Source: Karalla daura (lineage: Eukaryota > Chordata > Actinopteri > Chaetodontiformes > Leiognathidae). From it: 64,000 nt of DNA. The DNA lies in NCBI GenBank assembly GCA_029224185.1, contig CM055207.1, positions 14,215,791-14,279,790 of the forward strand. Reading direction: 5' to 3'. This document shows, piece by piece, positions 33,561-44,206 of this stretch. The position numbers and the translations under genes were made by a program. Below the pieces are notes generated by a model. That model was not told the origin of the DNA and searched no databases. It was given only the letters and a program-made list of their open reading frames with translations. Each line of letters opens with the position of its first letter. The stretch's first letter is position 1.

Positions 33561-33880
33561 CAGATGTGTAATGTGGGTCACGGCGGTAATAAATAGGACA
33601 CATTAATGACATATGTATGTTTAACTAGCCATCAGATTAACTGACAATGGTATTTGGAGCGTTAATACCCCTATTATATTGTAAATCAATCGAACACCAG
33701 GGTTTAAAAGAATAAAACAAAACCCTCTCCTTGCAGAAACCCAAACTGACTCGCCGAGAGAAAATGTGCTGAATTATATATGGCGTAAAAATGTTCGGCG
33801 GTATCTGAGAGTAAATTCAAAGCTATTTCTGTATAGTCTGTTGCAGAAGTTGCAGTGTTTCTCCCGTGCTGCCTGCTACC
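33561..33880. promoter_or_regulatory. Candidate conserved non-coding element
   Basis: Includes GGCGGTAATAAATAGG near 33580, a palindromic CATTAATG (33601-33608) and TGTAAATCAATCGAAC near 33680. No repeats or coding signal. Confidence 0.33.
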
Positions 33881-34854
33881 ACATGTAACGATCACACTCA
33901 GGAACAAAGAGCTGTGAGTGCAGCTTCTGGGAGCTGATGCTTCACCCTCCCAGTAGAATCCACACTAGCGGCAGCCGTAATGGCTGCCGGTCCGGCACGG
34001 CAAACATTTGCATCATGACTTGTGCAGCAGAGCAACGCTCCACAGACCTCCAGATGGGATTTCCCAATGGGCTTGAGAGATGGTTTCTGGGAAAGGGAAG
34101 GAAAAACCAGCCCGTAGTGTGTTCATAACAAAAACACAACACGGAGCTGTGTGTTTATGAGTCAGCAGCATGATCCAGGAAGTCCAATTTGAATAATGAA
34201 AGCATGAATGTGAATGGTATCAGACTTCAGAGCGCTGATCTATAAAGCACTGAGGGAGGGGTTCTCACAGCAGCAGCATCTTAGTTATGCAAGAGTACAG
34301 TCTGGATTCAGTCTAGATACAGTTGACTAGATACAGTCAACAGTTAACATTTGCACAAAAGCAAAACAATATTTTGTTTTTAATTTTCAATAAAGTAAAA
34401 TGTGAATTGTAGGTGGTTTCATTGACTTAATTTCATCCGCTTTACGGAAGATGGACATCCAAAACATTTTGTATTTCCATGATTTCACTTCATTTTTAAT
34501 ACGACTTAGAAAAAGTTCAGAATGGCTCCACACTGCTCCAGTGAACTGGTCATGTGGACCCCTAAGTCATGTATGGTGATGTGTAAATGGAAAAAAAGAG
34601 TGTTTCCATTGCAGTTTTACAATGAACATTCATATCAACAAATCAAGTCTAAAAAATAACATAACTCATATGAGCACAATGTTTCTGTAATATTTTTTTC
34701 ATGTGTGTATTTCCAGTTTTTATTTCAATATTTTAGTATCTGTCTTGTGTTTAGTGTGAATTGACTCACTTTGGTATTGCCCATTCGAGGCATCTTCGGC
34801 CACTTTTAGGTTATGCTTTATATTTTAGCCTCACAGGTTCTCAGTTCCCTCCAC
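33881..34854. other. No gene seen
   Basis: Unique AT-rich DNA with an octamer at 34006-34013 and a small imperfect tandem duplication CTAGATACAGTTGA / CTAGATACAGTCAA near 34313-34341. Confidence 0.45.
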
Positions 34855-34855
34855 C

Positions 34856-34932
34856 CCTTCCTTCCTTCCTTCCTTCCTTCCTTCCTTCCTTCCTTCCTTC
34901 CTTCCTTCCTTCCTTCCTTCCTTCCTTCCTTC
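34856..34932. repeat. (CCTT)n microsatellite
   Basis: About 19 uninterrupted CCTT units. Frames through it give Leu-Pro-Ser-Phe repeats, which explains two overlapping open frames of 109 and 126 codons. Confidence 0.97.
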
Positions 34933-36308
34933 ACTCAACTCCTAAGCTGCAACACGTTCCATCATCAGCTGCTCGGGATGTGCTGCGCTCCTTTTGTTGC
35001 CTGCCACATTGTGAGTCAGAACCATGTGCCTCGCTTACCTTGTTACCTGGATCTGGAACATGTTTTTGCCAGCCTGACTTCTGTTTTTGACCTTTTTTTT
35101 CCTCGTTTATTGGATTTCTTCCCGCTCTGTTTTGGATTTCTTCGTGCTGCTTTCTGGTTTTCGCCCCTGGCCTGCCTCGCTGCCTCCCATTAAATCACTC
35201 GTCATGTCTCGCCTGCTTTTACCAGCAATTAGCTGTATATTCCTACGTCTCGTCACTGAAAAAAACCACAATGCAACACTTGATATAGATCTCAGCACTC
35301 TCTCCTTGGCACTCGTACGCGAACAAAGAAACGCAACGATGATGCAAGAGGATTGCTGCGAAAAGCTGAAGATTACAAGGTTAATTCAGATTTAAGACAC
35401 CAGCTGCAACATTTGTTTCTCGACAGAGTAAAAACCTCTAACCGGGGCTGCCTTTGCTGCGTCTCTGTGCACGTCCTTCCCCCTCTGCGACAACGCGGCC
35501 CAGACAGTAGCGGCAGCGTGTTGTTTGGGAGCGGTGGTCAGGCAGATAATGGGGTCTGTCAGATGGTCCAATTACAGAAGGCAAAATTCAGCGGTGTCCG
35601 CTGGCAGTTTTGGGTGCTTTTGTATAGATTTCTGCCAGACGGGAATGATCAAAAGCAGATGAAGAAGTGATGAGGTCACACATTCCCCAATCATCCATTC
35701 CCTTCACTCGGTCTTTAATTTGGAGAGCCCTCCTTAATGATTAATAGCAGAAAAGCGCTGGATGCCTCATCAGTCACAAAGAAAAACACAAAGACTTAGT
35801 CTTTTCTTGGTTTTTGCTTTTTTTTTTGTCCTCTCAAATACTGTGGATCAGTTTAGCAGTAGTTGTTTTTTTTCTCGTGTTCTCATTGTTGCCACTGGAT
35901 GATTGATCATACAGTCTTCCAAGGTCTGGCTTGGCTCCCTTAAGCTAAATACTGTATCATATTTTCAACCATTGTCTGCCGGAAGCTGGCAGGTGGAATC
36001 ACTATATCTCCTGGTGACTCCTGGTGACACCTTCATCACTGGAACCTCTTCTGTCCTTGAACAGTGATTGTACCACGGGCTTAATCTAAACACTATATAG
36101 TTCCTGCCAGAAAACCTTTCAGCCTATTAACGTTTTAGCTCTTTTTCACCCCTCCTTCGTTTTTGTGATCATCTTCATCTGACATTGGTTCCCTCCTCCG
36201 TGCCCAGAGTCTTGAATACCGAAAGGATTAGGATTACAATAGGTGCTGGAAACGCAACTGATCGCGAGGCTTTGCTGCATGATGCTTAGAGAGCAGATGA
36301 CTCATATA

Positions 36309-36309
<1 letters not shown>
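34933..36309. other. No gene seen
   Basis: A pyrimidine-rich segment follows the microsatellite and may be a transposon remnant, then unique DNA. Near 36008, TCCTGGTGACTCCTGGTGAC is a perfect tandem 10-mer pair. Confidence 0.4.

Positions 36310-36341
<32 letters not shown>
36310..36341. repeat. G32 homopolymer
   Basis: A run of 32 G flanked by CATATAC and CAAACTC. Runs this long are rare, mutable and strongly quadruplex-forming; the exact length may be an assembly estimate. Confidence 0.9.
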
Positions 36342-36343
<2 letters not shown>

Positions 36344-36589
36344 AACTCTACTTCCACATTAAGTGTTCGACAAAATATGACAGAAGCAAAACATGGCAGC
36401 CTCAAGCTTTTACAAGACCTCAATTCATGCGAGATGGAAAGTGCAAAGTGATAGTGGATGATGAGGCATCTCCGGCGGGACCATGTCAGTAAATCAGTCA
36501 CTTAAAAAACAAATAACATCAAACAAGTGGCAATAGCCTTGTCAGCAAAAGGAGCCATCATGAAGTCATTTTATATGTTGTACCTTTAT

Positions 36590-36990
36590 ATCTTCCGTCC
36601 CCTCAATAAATAAGATACAGGTCGGCATTAAATTTGAGAGGAATGCACCTGAGCAATAAAAAATGTCCGGGTTATGAATCAAAATGCATTCATACACGAA
36701 GGCCTGGCAAGAGGAACGAGCGAGCCGGAGGTGCAGACAGATTTAAAATTCACTGTCGCTGCGTAATGATAAAGCATGGCTACGCTGTGGCAAAGCGCAG
36801 GGCCTCACTCTGCGCACGCACACTCAGATCAAGTATTTGTCAGGCCCTGTATTGTGGGCTTTTTGACTTATTCTTATTCCCTGTTATTTGCTCCTGCTCA
36901 ACAACAGCCCAGGTCTCCGTTTTCCAATGGTAAAATTATGCTGAGCCTTGCAGGAAAGTAATGAAGGCGCTGCAAACCAATAAGGAACTC
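36590..36990. promoter_or_regulatory. Candidate conserved non-coding element
   Basis: A 400-bp repeat-free block. It contains GGCATTAAATTTGAGAGG, TTATGAATCAAAATGCATTC, a GATA-type TGATAA (36767-36772) and CAAGTATTTGTCAGGCCC. Frames of about 60-100 codons overlap in different registers. The sequence texture is that of deeply conserved vertebrate enhancers. Confidence 0.38.
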
Positions 36991-37408
36991 AGAATGAGGG
37001 TGTGAGGGTGCTTACAAAATAACTATTTTAGGTTCAAAGACCAAAGGCTGTATGTATGCATGTGTGTGCGTGGATGAGGAGTGTCTGGAAAAAGAAAAAA
37101 ACAGCTCCATTTTAAGTAAAAGTGCAGAACAAGAGGAGGCACAAAAAGAAAGTGAGAGAGGAGGAGAGAAAGATGGAGTGGAAGCAGAGCGATAAAAGAG
37201 TAAGATATGGGCAGGGAGGGAGGGTTATTCTCTCTATTGGACAAATCAGCCTCCGAGTTCTTTTTCCACTGTGGGTTGTGTTGCCCAAAAGCTGTCAAAG
37301 TAACAAAAACTAATCCCTCAATCCAGTACGAGTGGAACGGGTGATTTGTAAATGGTGCCCTTTACAAATAAGCCTCAACCTGCATTTTCTTTTTTTTTTT
37401 TTTTTTAG
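36991..37408. other. No gene seen; purine-rich tract
   Basis: It contains a long purine-rich run (about 37130-37205). Near 37390-37406 a T tract leads into an AG acceptor-like end. Confidence 0.4.
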
Positions 37409-37519
37409 CATTTCGAGTTTCCCCCTCTGCTGCTGATCCGAACTCTCCACTCCGCTGCCTCCCGTCCCCTTGCACGGCGCTCAGAAACATGCCGGACCTG
37501 GGCAGATGCCACTGCGCTG
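37409..37519 (+). other. Candidate exon-like segment (111 nt)
   Basis: A T17 tract ending TTAG precedes it, and GCGCTG|GTAAAC ends it. The length is exactly 37 codons and two registers are open; one contains SAADPNSPLRC and MPDLGRCHCA. An ATG at 37489 could make it a first coding exon after a 5' UTR. The protein is not recognised and no neighbouring exon is seen. Confidence 0.17.
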
Positions 37520-38540
37520 GTAAACACAATTAAGACATCCAGTTAATAAACCTTCTTCTCCTCGGTTCCAGTTCATTTAAGTCTTCTCTCCTCCCTCCCT
37601 CTGTCTCTCTCCCTCTTCCTTCCTCTCTCGCTCCGTGGAGCAGAGGTCTGGTGAGATACAGGGAAGTGGGGGAGGATTAGTGTCTGCTTGGTTCATTTCA
37701 ATGCCTCCGAAGAATCGGAGACTAATCCTGGCCTCGGCTGCCTGGGTGCCTCTGCTCTGTTAGCACTCAAAGGCTGTGCCAGTGGGGTGCAAGTGTGCCA
37801 CGGATATGGCACAGAAACAAGCCAAATAAGAGGCTTTGTCCTCACACATAGTGCTAATTTCTCGATCCAGGTGTCCGCGGCTGCCTTACTTTTCTGGGGT
37901 TTAAGTCGTCTTGGCATAGGGGAGAGTTAAACCCCAGGAACTGGGCTGTGAAATACTCTGAGAGGATAAGCGTGGTCAGAGTATTGTCTCAGTGCTTTGC
38001 AGACTTTCCAATATTTCGGTAATAAAAATGAACTCAGTGGTCTTTGCAGACGCTCCAGGTGCAGTTTAAGAACACCAAACAATGTTAATTGCGGCGAAGC
38101 AGGAGCACAGGTTGAGCTGCCGAGGTATTTGTTATTCTCGGTGAAAGTCAAATGCATAAATGATTTATTCGGTTGAACCACAAGGCCAGACAACACGTGT
38201 TAGGGTTTTTCCACAAAATTCTAAAATATAAATTAGATTCAACTTTGCCATCTCACGTAGCACAGGTACTAGATCAACAGAATATAGATTTGCATCCGAC
38301 CAGAAGTGGGAAAGGCAGAACGTCCAAATGTGTACAAGGTGAATAAGTAGAAAATATAGTGGGACGTAAACTAAATAATAGAATAAGTAACTATAGAAAA
38401 TGAACTGTGGTTGATACACAAAACATGTCCGTGAGAATTTGGAGACTTGCAACCTGACAACAGATAAATGAACACTGTGGATGCAATATGAGGATAGCGT
38501 TATATGGATGGAGGCGACAAGCTGAAGAGGTAAATGGCAC
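37520..38540. other. No gene seen
   Basis: Pyrimidine-rich then unique DNA. A 179-codon minus-strand frame (38165-38704) crosses a hairpin and a SINE and is not credible. Confidence 0.45.
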
Positions 38541-38582
38541 AAACAAGAGAAACCATGCCAGAAGGCATGGTTTCTCTTGTTT
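38541..38582. repeat. Perfect foldback hairpin (19-bp arms, 4-nt loop)
   Basis: AAACAAGAGAAACCATGCC, loop AGAA, then its exact reverse complement. It abuts the 5' edge of a SINE copy. Arms this long with no mismatch are far beyond chance. The likely origin is a recent template-switch or fold-back replication event. Confidence 0.95.
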
Positions 38583-38769
38583 CCCCCACAGTCGACAGGA
38601 GACTCTGAATTGCCCCTAGGTGTGAGTGTGGGAATGAATGGTGTGCACTCTGTGATGGACAGGTGACCTGTCCAGGGTGTACTCCTTGTTCGTTCCTTAT
38701 GCATGCAGGAGGTAGGCTCGGGCAGAACAACTGGCTACATAGCCGGTGAGATGATGGATGGATGGATGA
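38578..38769 (+). mobile_element. SINE copy, 5'-truncated
   Basis: GGAGACTCTGAATTGCCCC, TAGGTGTGAGTGTGGG, GTGACCTGTCCAGGGTGTAC and a GATGATGGATGGATGGATG tail are well preserved. It is among the least diverged copies. Its 5' edge overlaps the foldback hairpin. Confidence 0.9.
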
Positions 38770-39936
38770 TTTGGACAATATATAGACAGAGTACACAGAA
38801 CTGAACTGTACATGTGAATTAGCAATTCATGCTTCAAGATGATAAGTCAGTACAGCCTTTTTTTTTTTTTAAATCCAAACGTATTTCCCTGAAGCATGAA
38901 GATGCAGCCTTTCTCTTTCAACATGGGCTGCACTCAGGAAGTGGTTGCGTCTTTTTCAGGAAAGAGTTAAATGTGCTTATTGAAGTATAGTGTAGATGGT
39001 AGTTGGTAGTGTAGATTTTGTTTTATTATTCAGGTTTAAAGGTGTGTTGGGGCGCATGTTTGCCCAGCATAGAACTGACTACATCTCACAATCAGAAATG
39101 GGTCATTCGTATTAGAGTAAACTAACTCTTTCTGTAATGGGCATAGCCAAGAAAAGATGCTTCTGTAAAAAGGCTGTAAATGGCAAATAAGGTGACTATA
39201 TAAAAGGGCTGCTGTGTGTGCGCACTAAAGCATTTTTTTCTGGCAACAAGTTGCTTGTTGCTCCTGCTGATCCCTTTTTTTTATTATTTTTAAACAGTTT
39301 AATTCCACATCGAGCTCACATGCTGACAAACCCGGTGCCGGGGTTGGTCTTTCATCCTCCATTCAACAGTTAGTCTCACCCAGTTAATTTGACTTGGTTG
39401 TGCGGTTGTGCGGGAGATGAGACGTGCAGACGTTTAATACCCGTTTTAACATGCAAAATATCCCGGTGATGCATTTGAGGCCGTGACTGCGAAAGCAATA
39501 TTTGGCAACACTTGTTAGGAAGACAAATACGCAGTCGGTTTCGGCTTCTGCAGGCGGATTGATAGTACTAATAAACATTCAACATACCTAATCGTGTGTT
39601 TGCTGCTTTGTTTTATCCCAGTTTGCTGTGTCTTGTAGTCTGTCAGTGCTGCAGGACTGTGTGTGTGTGCGCGTGTGTGTGTGGGCGACTGTATATGTGT
39701 GCACATGTCAGTGAGTGCATGTTTTGTTGTTCTGCAATCTCTGTTCACTTGTTGGCCTGGTTGGGTTAAGTGGATGATTGTGTGGAGAGATTGGGAGGGA
39801 GGGCCCATGTTCCCTGGACAGGCTGCTTGTTCAGCTCTTTTATTTATTTCATTTTTTTCTCCTTTTTTTGCTTTCCTCCTCTTAAGTCAGAGTTTAATTC
39901 TTTGAGAGGAACAGCACTCCTTCCCCCACACGTTCA
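38770..39936. other. No gene seen
   Basis: AT-rich unique DNA with short T and TG runs (TG near 39659-39682). No supported gene. Confidence 0.45.
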
Positions 39937-39965
39937 CACAAACACACACGCCCACACACACACAC
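39937..39965. repeat. (CA)n microsatellite, interrupted
   Basis: CA repeats with small interruptions. Confidence 0.8.
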
Positions 39966-40082
39966 CATGCATCACAGTTTTAACTTCTCTAACGTGCAGG
40001 CCAGAGCTGCAGCCGGAGCCCTAAAGAGCGATGAACAGGCCATAATTCACTGGCTGCTCTGTGACTGGACTGGGACCTTGTT

Positions 40083-40106
40083 TAATTGCCAAACTGTTGG
40101 CAATTA
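40083..40106. repeat. Short hairpin (10-bp arms)
   Basis: TAATTGCCAA-ACTG-TTGGCAATTA, a perfect inverted repeat. It is short enough to be chance, but the everted NFI-like half-sites (GCCAA/TTGGC) are of some interest. Confidence 0.6.
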
Positions 40107-40260
40107 CCAACCATCCATGTTGCCCGTTACACTGTTTTTACTGTTTAGGGAGTCAATAAACTTCAAACTTGGTGATTGAATTTGAGGTGCTTTCCTTCTT
40201 ATGTCCAACTCTGAAATGGGCCTAGCTGCATTTTTAAAATGGACGTAGGGCTTAAGATGA

Positions 40261-40263
40261 CAC

Positions 40264-40313
<50 letters not shown>
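40261..40313. repeat. (CA)n microsatellite
   Basis: A CA run of about 53 bases with a single G interruption near its start. Confidence 0.97.
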
Positions 40314-40315
<2 letters not shown>

Positions 40316-40637
40316 CATTTCCACATGGGCTTTGTTGAATAACAAAATAAGACAAAACATGATGTCAAGTAGTTTGAGTGTGACTGAAATCGTACCACTG
40401 TTCATCTCCAGAATATACCCACCTCTATACCCGCCACATGTCAGTGTATGGTGCCTGCTTCTTTCTTAGTATTTGATTCCTCCTCTGATTCTGACTCAGA
40501 TTCATAGGTTTCAGTCATGTGACTGTTCCTAGGACCGTACAGAGTGGCATAGTGCTGCAGCGGGACACAGACAGTACACTGGTGTGCATCGGGGACAATT
40601 AGTGAGCCTATTGTCTCTACCTACAATAAAAATCTGT

Positions 40638-40805
40638 CTCGAAATAATGCACAAGTTCAAGAGAGTGACATAAAACTAACTTTTAAAGCCGGACTGGTGG
40701 ATTGACTTGGTTAGTTCCAGATAAAATACATTTTTTTCTGACTAGCTGATGCATTATGAAAGATTATTTTTTATCACTCTCTTGAACCAGTGTCTTATTT
40801 TGGAG
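40638..40805. mobile_element. Foldback (MITE-like) element
   Basis: The left arm 40638-40668 and right arm 40774-40805 are inverted copies. Their inner 14 bases (GTTCAAGAGAGTGA and its complement) match perfectly and the outer parts approximately (CTCGAAATAATGCACAA against CTCCAAAATAAGACACTG). The 105-bp centre is unique. This is the structure of a small non-autonomous DNA transposon; no target duplication was confirmed. Confidence 0.5.
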
Positions 40806-40935
40806 CAGGTCTTCTTGTAGGCGAACTTCCATTGCTGCTTGCAGCTAGCTAGGCTAACTAACGTCATTTTAGTCAACTTAACCAAATCAAAGTGGTCATT
40901 GCACAGCCTGGAGTGTTCAGTCCAGTGACTTGACT

Positions 40936-41036
40936 CATTGGGTCCTGTTTAGTCTTGTAGGGCTCTGCTCTGTAAATGTTGTTTGTTTGCTCATGTAAAG
41001 TACCCTGAGATAACATTGTTATGAACTGGCACTTTA
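40936..41036 (+). mobile_element. Retroposon 3' tail, copy 1
   Basis: GGGTCCTGTTTAGTCTTGTA, GGGCTCTGCTCTGTAAATG and CCTGAGATAACATTGTTATG match the segment at about 62468-62580 in the same order. Such ends (a 'cttgagataac...tta' core near an AT tail) are typical of non-LTR-type repeats in fish. No reverse transcriptase is present. Confidence 0.55.
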
Positions 41037-41829
41037 AGTTGACTTGCTCTTATTACAGCCCACAGCATAGGCATTGTTGGCATTAGGCCACCTCTGGTAC
41101 CACGATGGTCCTGAAGATGGTGCTGTGTGCGTGGCAGGCAAGATGGCTAGCATTTGGTTGCCAGATAAGTATGAAAGTGTGCCAGTGCAGAAATGGACTG
41201 CAATACTCCCATCCCTGAAAAAGACTTGCAAAAGGACTTTTACCATAGCAGCTGAAATATTCACAATGAGGCTAATGTTCAGTGGCTCTTATGTTACCAA
41301 CAAGAATAAAGAACAAGGTGAATACTTCATTTAGCTATTCTGGGCCCCTTTAAAAAAAGTTGTGGTTTCACCTTCACACACAAAAAAAAGTTCTCTTTTC
41401 ATTTAAACATTAGCGAAGCAGTCTAACATAAAACTTGCAGTAATCATCACATTCATGCGCATTAGCGTTTCAGTTAGTGGTGTTGAGAGGTGCCTCGCTG
41501 CCAAACTGCTGCTCATTTTGCACTCAGCCTCAGCGGGTGTAAAAAGAGCAACTTTCATTCACTTCCTGCCAAACTGTCTTTGAGTTACCGGTCCCGCCAA
41601 CGTCTGCCTGCCTGTTGTCTGCATGATTACTGTTGCCTGTGTGTTTGGACCACCTGTCATCTGCTGTTGCAGCTCCCTTTGTATCCGTTTGCTTGTTTGA
41701 ACTGTGAACATGTCTGGTTTATCCCCCGACTCTAATCAAGCCAAATATAAATGTAAAATCACATCCAGGTACAGACCGAGGCAAAGCAAAGAGTGCTTTC
41801 TCAAGTCAAGGCTCCTCACACAACTGACT
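41037..41829. other. No gene seen
   Basis: Two short plus frames (41074-41334, 41490-41735) are unrecognised. The pyrimidine-rich part at 41540-41740 could be a transposon remnant. Confidence 0.4.
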
Positions 41830-42240
41830 TGGATCCACTTTATTTAATTTTGCCTTAATTAGACACACAATGGGTTTTAGCCACAACTAAATTTTTCTAC
41901 GCCCGAACACATCTTAATTTCAAAGCATTTCACTCAGCCATGGCTGATTGTGTTCAAAACCAATTAAGATGTCATACACCTACGCTGGCAAGGTCACAGC
42001 GACGGCAATCTGCATCAACAATACTGGAATCCTAAATCAATTTGCAATGTTAGAAGCGAAATTACAAAAATGGAAATGGTCCATTCGCAGTAAGGGATTT
42101 AATAAGGCCGGCAAAAACTGCAGCCTGTAATTTAATTGTTGTTTCATTCAAATGAAGCACTTGCTGTCCTCTGGGGCTGGCTGATTATCAAAGGGTCCTT
42201 TCACTCCTCTAGCTTTGCAGCTCTCTGTGGGCTAATGGGC
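41830..42240. promoter_or_regulatory. Candidate conserved non-coding element
   Basis: A dense repeat-free block: TTAATTA at 41865-41871, CCAATTAAG near 41960, CCTGTAATTTAATTG near 42124, and a TCF/LEF-type ATCAAAGG at 42187-42194 inside GGCTGATTATCAAAGGGTCC. Frames are short. This is one of the strongest enhancer-like stretches in the window by motif texture. Confidence 0.4.
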
Positions 42241-42951
42241 TTCAGTGAGACAGTTATTGTATATTGGTAATGTATCTGTCTCGGGGAAAAAAAACAGCTG
42301 CCCAGCACACACCCGCAGTCCATATTCTCTGCGAAATTAAATGGGCCATTTCATAAATGTTTAGCTTGGTCTTACAAGCAAATGAGCTTCTCTCATCTCG
42401 TGCCTTGCATAAAACCACTAAAGATAATTTGAGGCAGTCTTTAAAATAAGAAACGAGGGGGAGCAGAAATGCTAATGAGCCACTCTGTCGTGCAGCAGTG
42501 TTTCTGTCCACTGACTTTCTGTGGTCCCTCTCTCCGCTCTCCCCGGCATTGTCCCTCCCTCCTGACGCTGTGGCTGCTCTTCCCTGCTCCTGACTGCAGC
42601 CCTGTGATCATGTTTAATTCCCCACCTGCTCTCCCTAGATTAACGTCTCCTTGTGTAATCCCATTAAGTGGCCCGTGTTTCCGCCTGGCGCTCATTACTC
42701 CTCCGCCACACGGCGCTGGAGTCTGGCATCGACTCAGGCCTGACATCCAGCCCTGCGTGAGGCCGTCCCAGCTCCTGCTCACTCCGCAGCCCCAGCTGCC
42801 CTCCAAACTTCAATTCTCTCTTTCGCTGGTACTTGCTTTGCTGTTGTTTTTTGTTTTAGTAGCTGCAATAGAATTGCAGATTAAATGTGATGCCGGCTGC
42901 CTGCTCAACAACTTCTTTTTGAGGGTTTCAAGTAAAATATCTCCGCAGCTG
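42241..42951. other. No confirmed gene
   Basis: The window's longest open frame (237 codons, 42469-43182) starts here but runs into a SINE at its 3' end and has no domain. The segment 42600-42740 (TAGATTAACGTCTCC, TAATCCCATTAAGTGG) may itself be regulatory. Confidence 0.4.
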
Positions 42952-43146
42952 GGGCAACACGTCGGATGGGTGAAAAGAACCTGGTTTGAATCCTGGGTGG
43001 AGTTTGCATATGATATCTATGTGTGTTTCACCCAGGTACTCTGTCAAAAACAACATGCACATTTAGGTCGACTGGAGACAAATGTGAATGGCGTGTGTGT
43101 ATCCAACCGACTCCCACGAAATAATGCAGGTGAGATGATGGATGGC
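42952..43146 (+). mobile_element. SINE copy
   Basis: The tRNA-like head remnant ACCTGGTTTGAATCCTGGG is followed by GTGGAGTTTGCATATG, ACATGCACATTTAGGTCG, ACTGGAGACAAATGTG and a GGTGAGATGATGGATGG end. Confidence 0.8.
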
Positions 43147-43291
43147 TTCCACAGCTATGTGTTTTGCCATAGAGGTTGGTGATGGCAGCCATGTTCACCT
43201 CACAGTGAACTCGAATCACATTGGTTAGTTCTGGACTGAAATGCTTTCATAGGCTTGAAATGTAACTTGGTTTACGTTGAAATAGCTGCCC

Positions 43292-43363
43292 CATGACACC
43301 AGTTAGGCATAAAGCAGGTTAAGAAAATGGATGGATGGACCGATGGTTGGATGGATGGATGAA
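43292..43363 (+). mobile_element. SINE tail with (GGAT)n expansion
   Basis: GACACCAGTTAGGCATAAAGC leads into repeated GGATGGATGG units. Only the 3' end of a copy is present. Confidence 0.7.
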
Positions 43364-43404
43364 ATGGCTGCAAAACCAGTACAGTTTCAGTAAATGGTTT
43401 CAAT

Positions 43405-43485
43405 GTTATGATCTTATATAGCGCTTTTCTCCCCTCACCTGTGCACATACACTTACTGGTGGCAGAGGCTACCCTACATGGTCCG
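43405..43485 (+). repeat. Teleost dispersed repeat fragment
   Basis: TTATATAGCGCTTTTCT, then CACTTACTGGTGGCAGAGGC, matches in order a repeat that I recognise from fish introns. Class unknown. Confidence 0.5.
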
Positions 43486-43750
43486 TCTATGCAACCTCGA
43501 TTTCTCGCTGGATGCTGCAGTTTCCTGTGCAGCTTGGATCCAAATCTGTCCTCCCTTTTTTACTTTTTGACTCAATCTGGTCGCCTTTTGTTTTGTTTAG
43601 TATGACCAGTTATGGATTGTGGTGCAACAGATCCAAAAGTCTGTGATTGAATACCATATTGGTACTCTTATTTAATTTCTGTGTTCAGAAAATGTCAGGA
43701 AAGACTGACAAGCTACAGGCCTGCTGAGGTCCCTCTGTTTTGAGTTTGCT

Positions 43751-43925
43751 GTGTGTGTGGCATTCCCCTTGTACGCCTAAGACATGTGGGTTGACCGCCA
43801 GCTAAATGTCTGTGCGTGTGAGCATAATGGTTGTCCGTCTCCATGTGTCGGCCGAGTGATTGACAGATGACCTGTCCAGCGTCAACGTGGGGGCTGAGTG
43901 GCTGCGGCTAATGGATGGATGGATG
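43751..43925 (+). mobile_element. SINE copy, diverged
   Basis: AAGACATGTGGGTTGACC, CATAATGGTTGTCCGTCTCC, ATGTGTCGGCC, GACAGATGACCTGTCCAGCG and a terminal ATGGATGGATGGATG. Confidence 0.8.
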
Positions 43926-44111
43926 TTCCAGCTCAAGTCTGGAGCATATGTTTTGTCACGGCATAACAAGCTGACTAGCCCCGACAGATTTTCTGCGTGA
44001 TGTCTCAGAGTGTCAATATTCTCTGTCGTACAGGGACAGGAAATTGCCTGTGCTCGATCATACGGGCTCGCTTATTGAATCAATGGATAATCAACCAAAT
44101 TTGCTTGGGAA

Positions 44112-44136
44112 GGGGGGGGGGGGGGGGGGGGGGGGG
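44112..44136. repeat. G25 homopolymer
   Basis: A run of 25 G; quadruplex-prone. Confidence 0.9.
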
Positions 44137-44206
44137 TGATGAAGAACGTGACGAATTGTTGTCATAAACGACTTTCGCAGATGCTGTTTGCCGGTGACCA
44201 CACAGC

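Noticed and set aside
34761..35193. Leu-Pro-Ser-Phe-rich frames
   Set aside because: Produced by the (CCTT)n microsatellite.
38165..38704. 179-codon minus-strand open frame
   Set aside because: It crosses a foldback hairpin and the body of a SINE; the translation is composition-driven.
42469..43182. Longest open frame, 237 codons, plus strand
   Set aside because: It runs into a SINE copy (from about 42952), has no recognisable domain, and its 5' half lies in non-coding-looking GC-mixed DNA.
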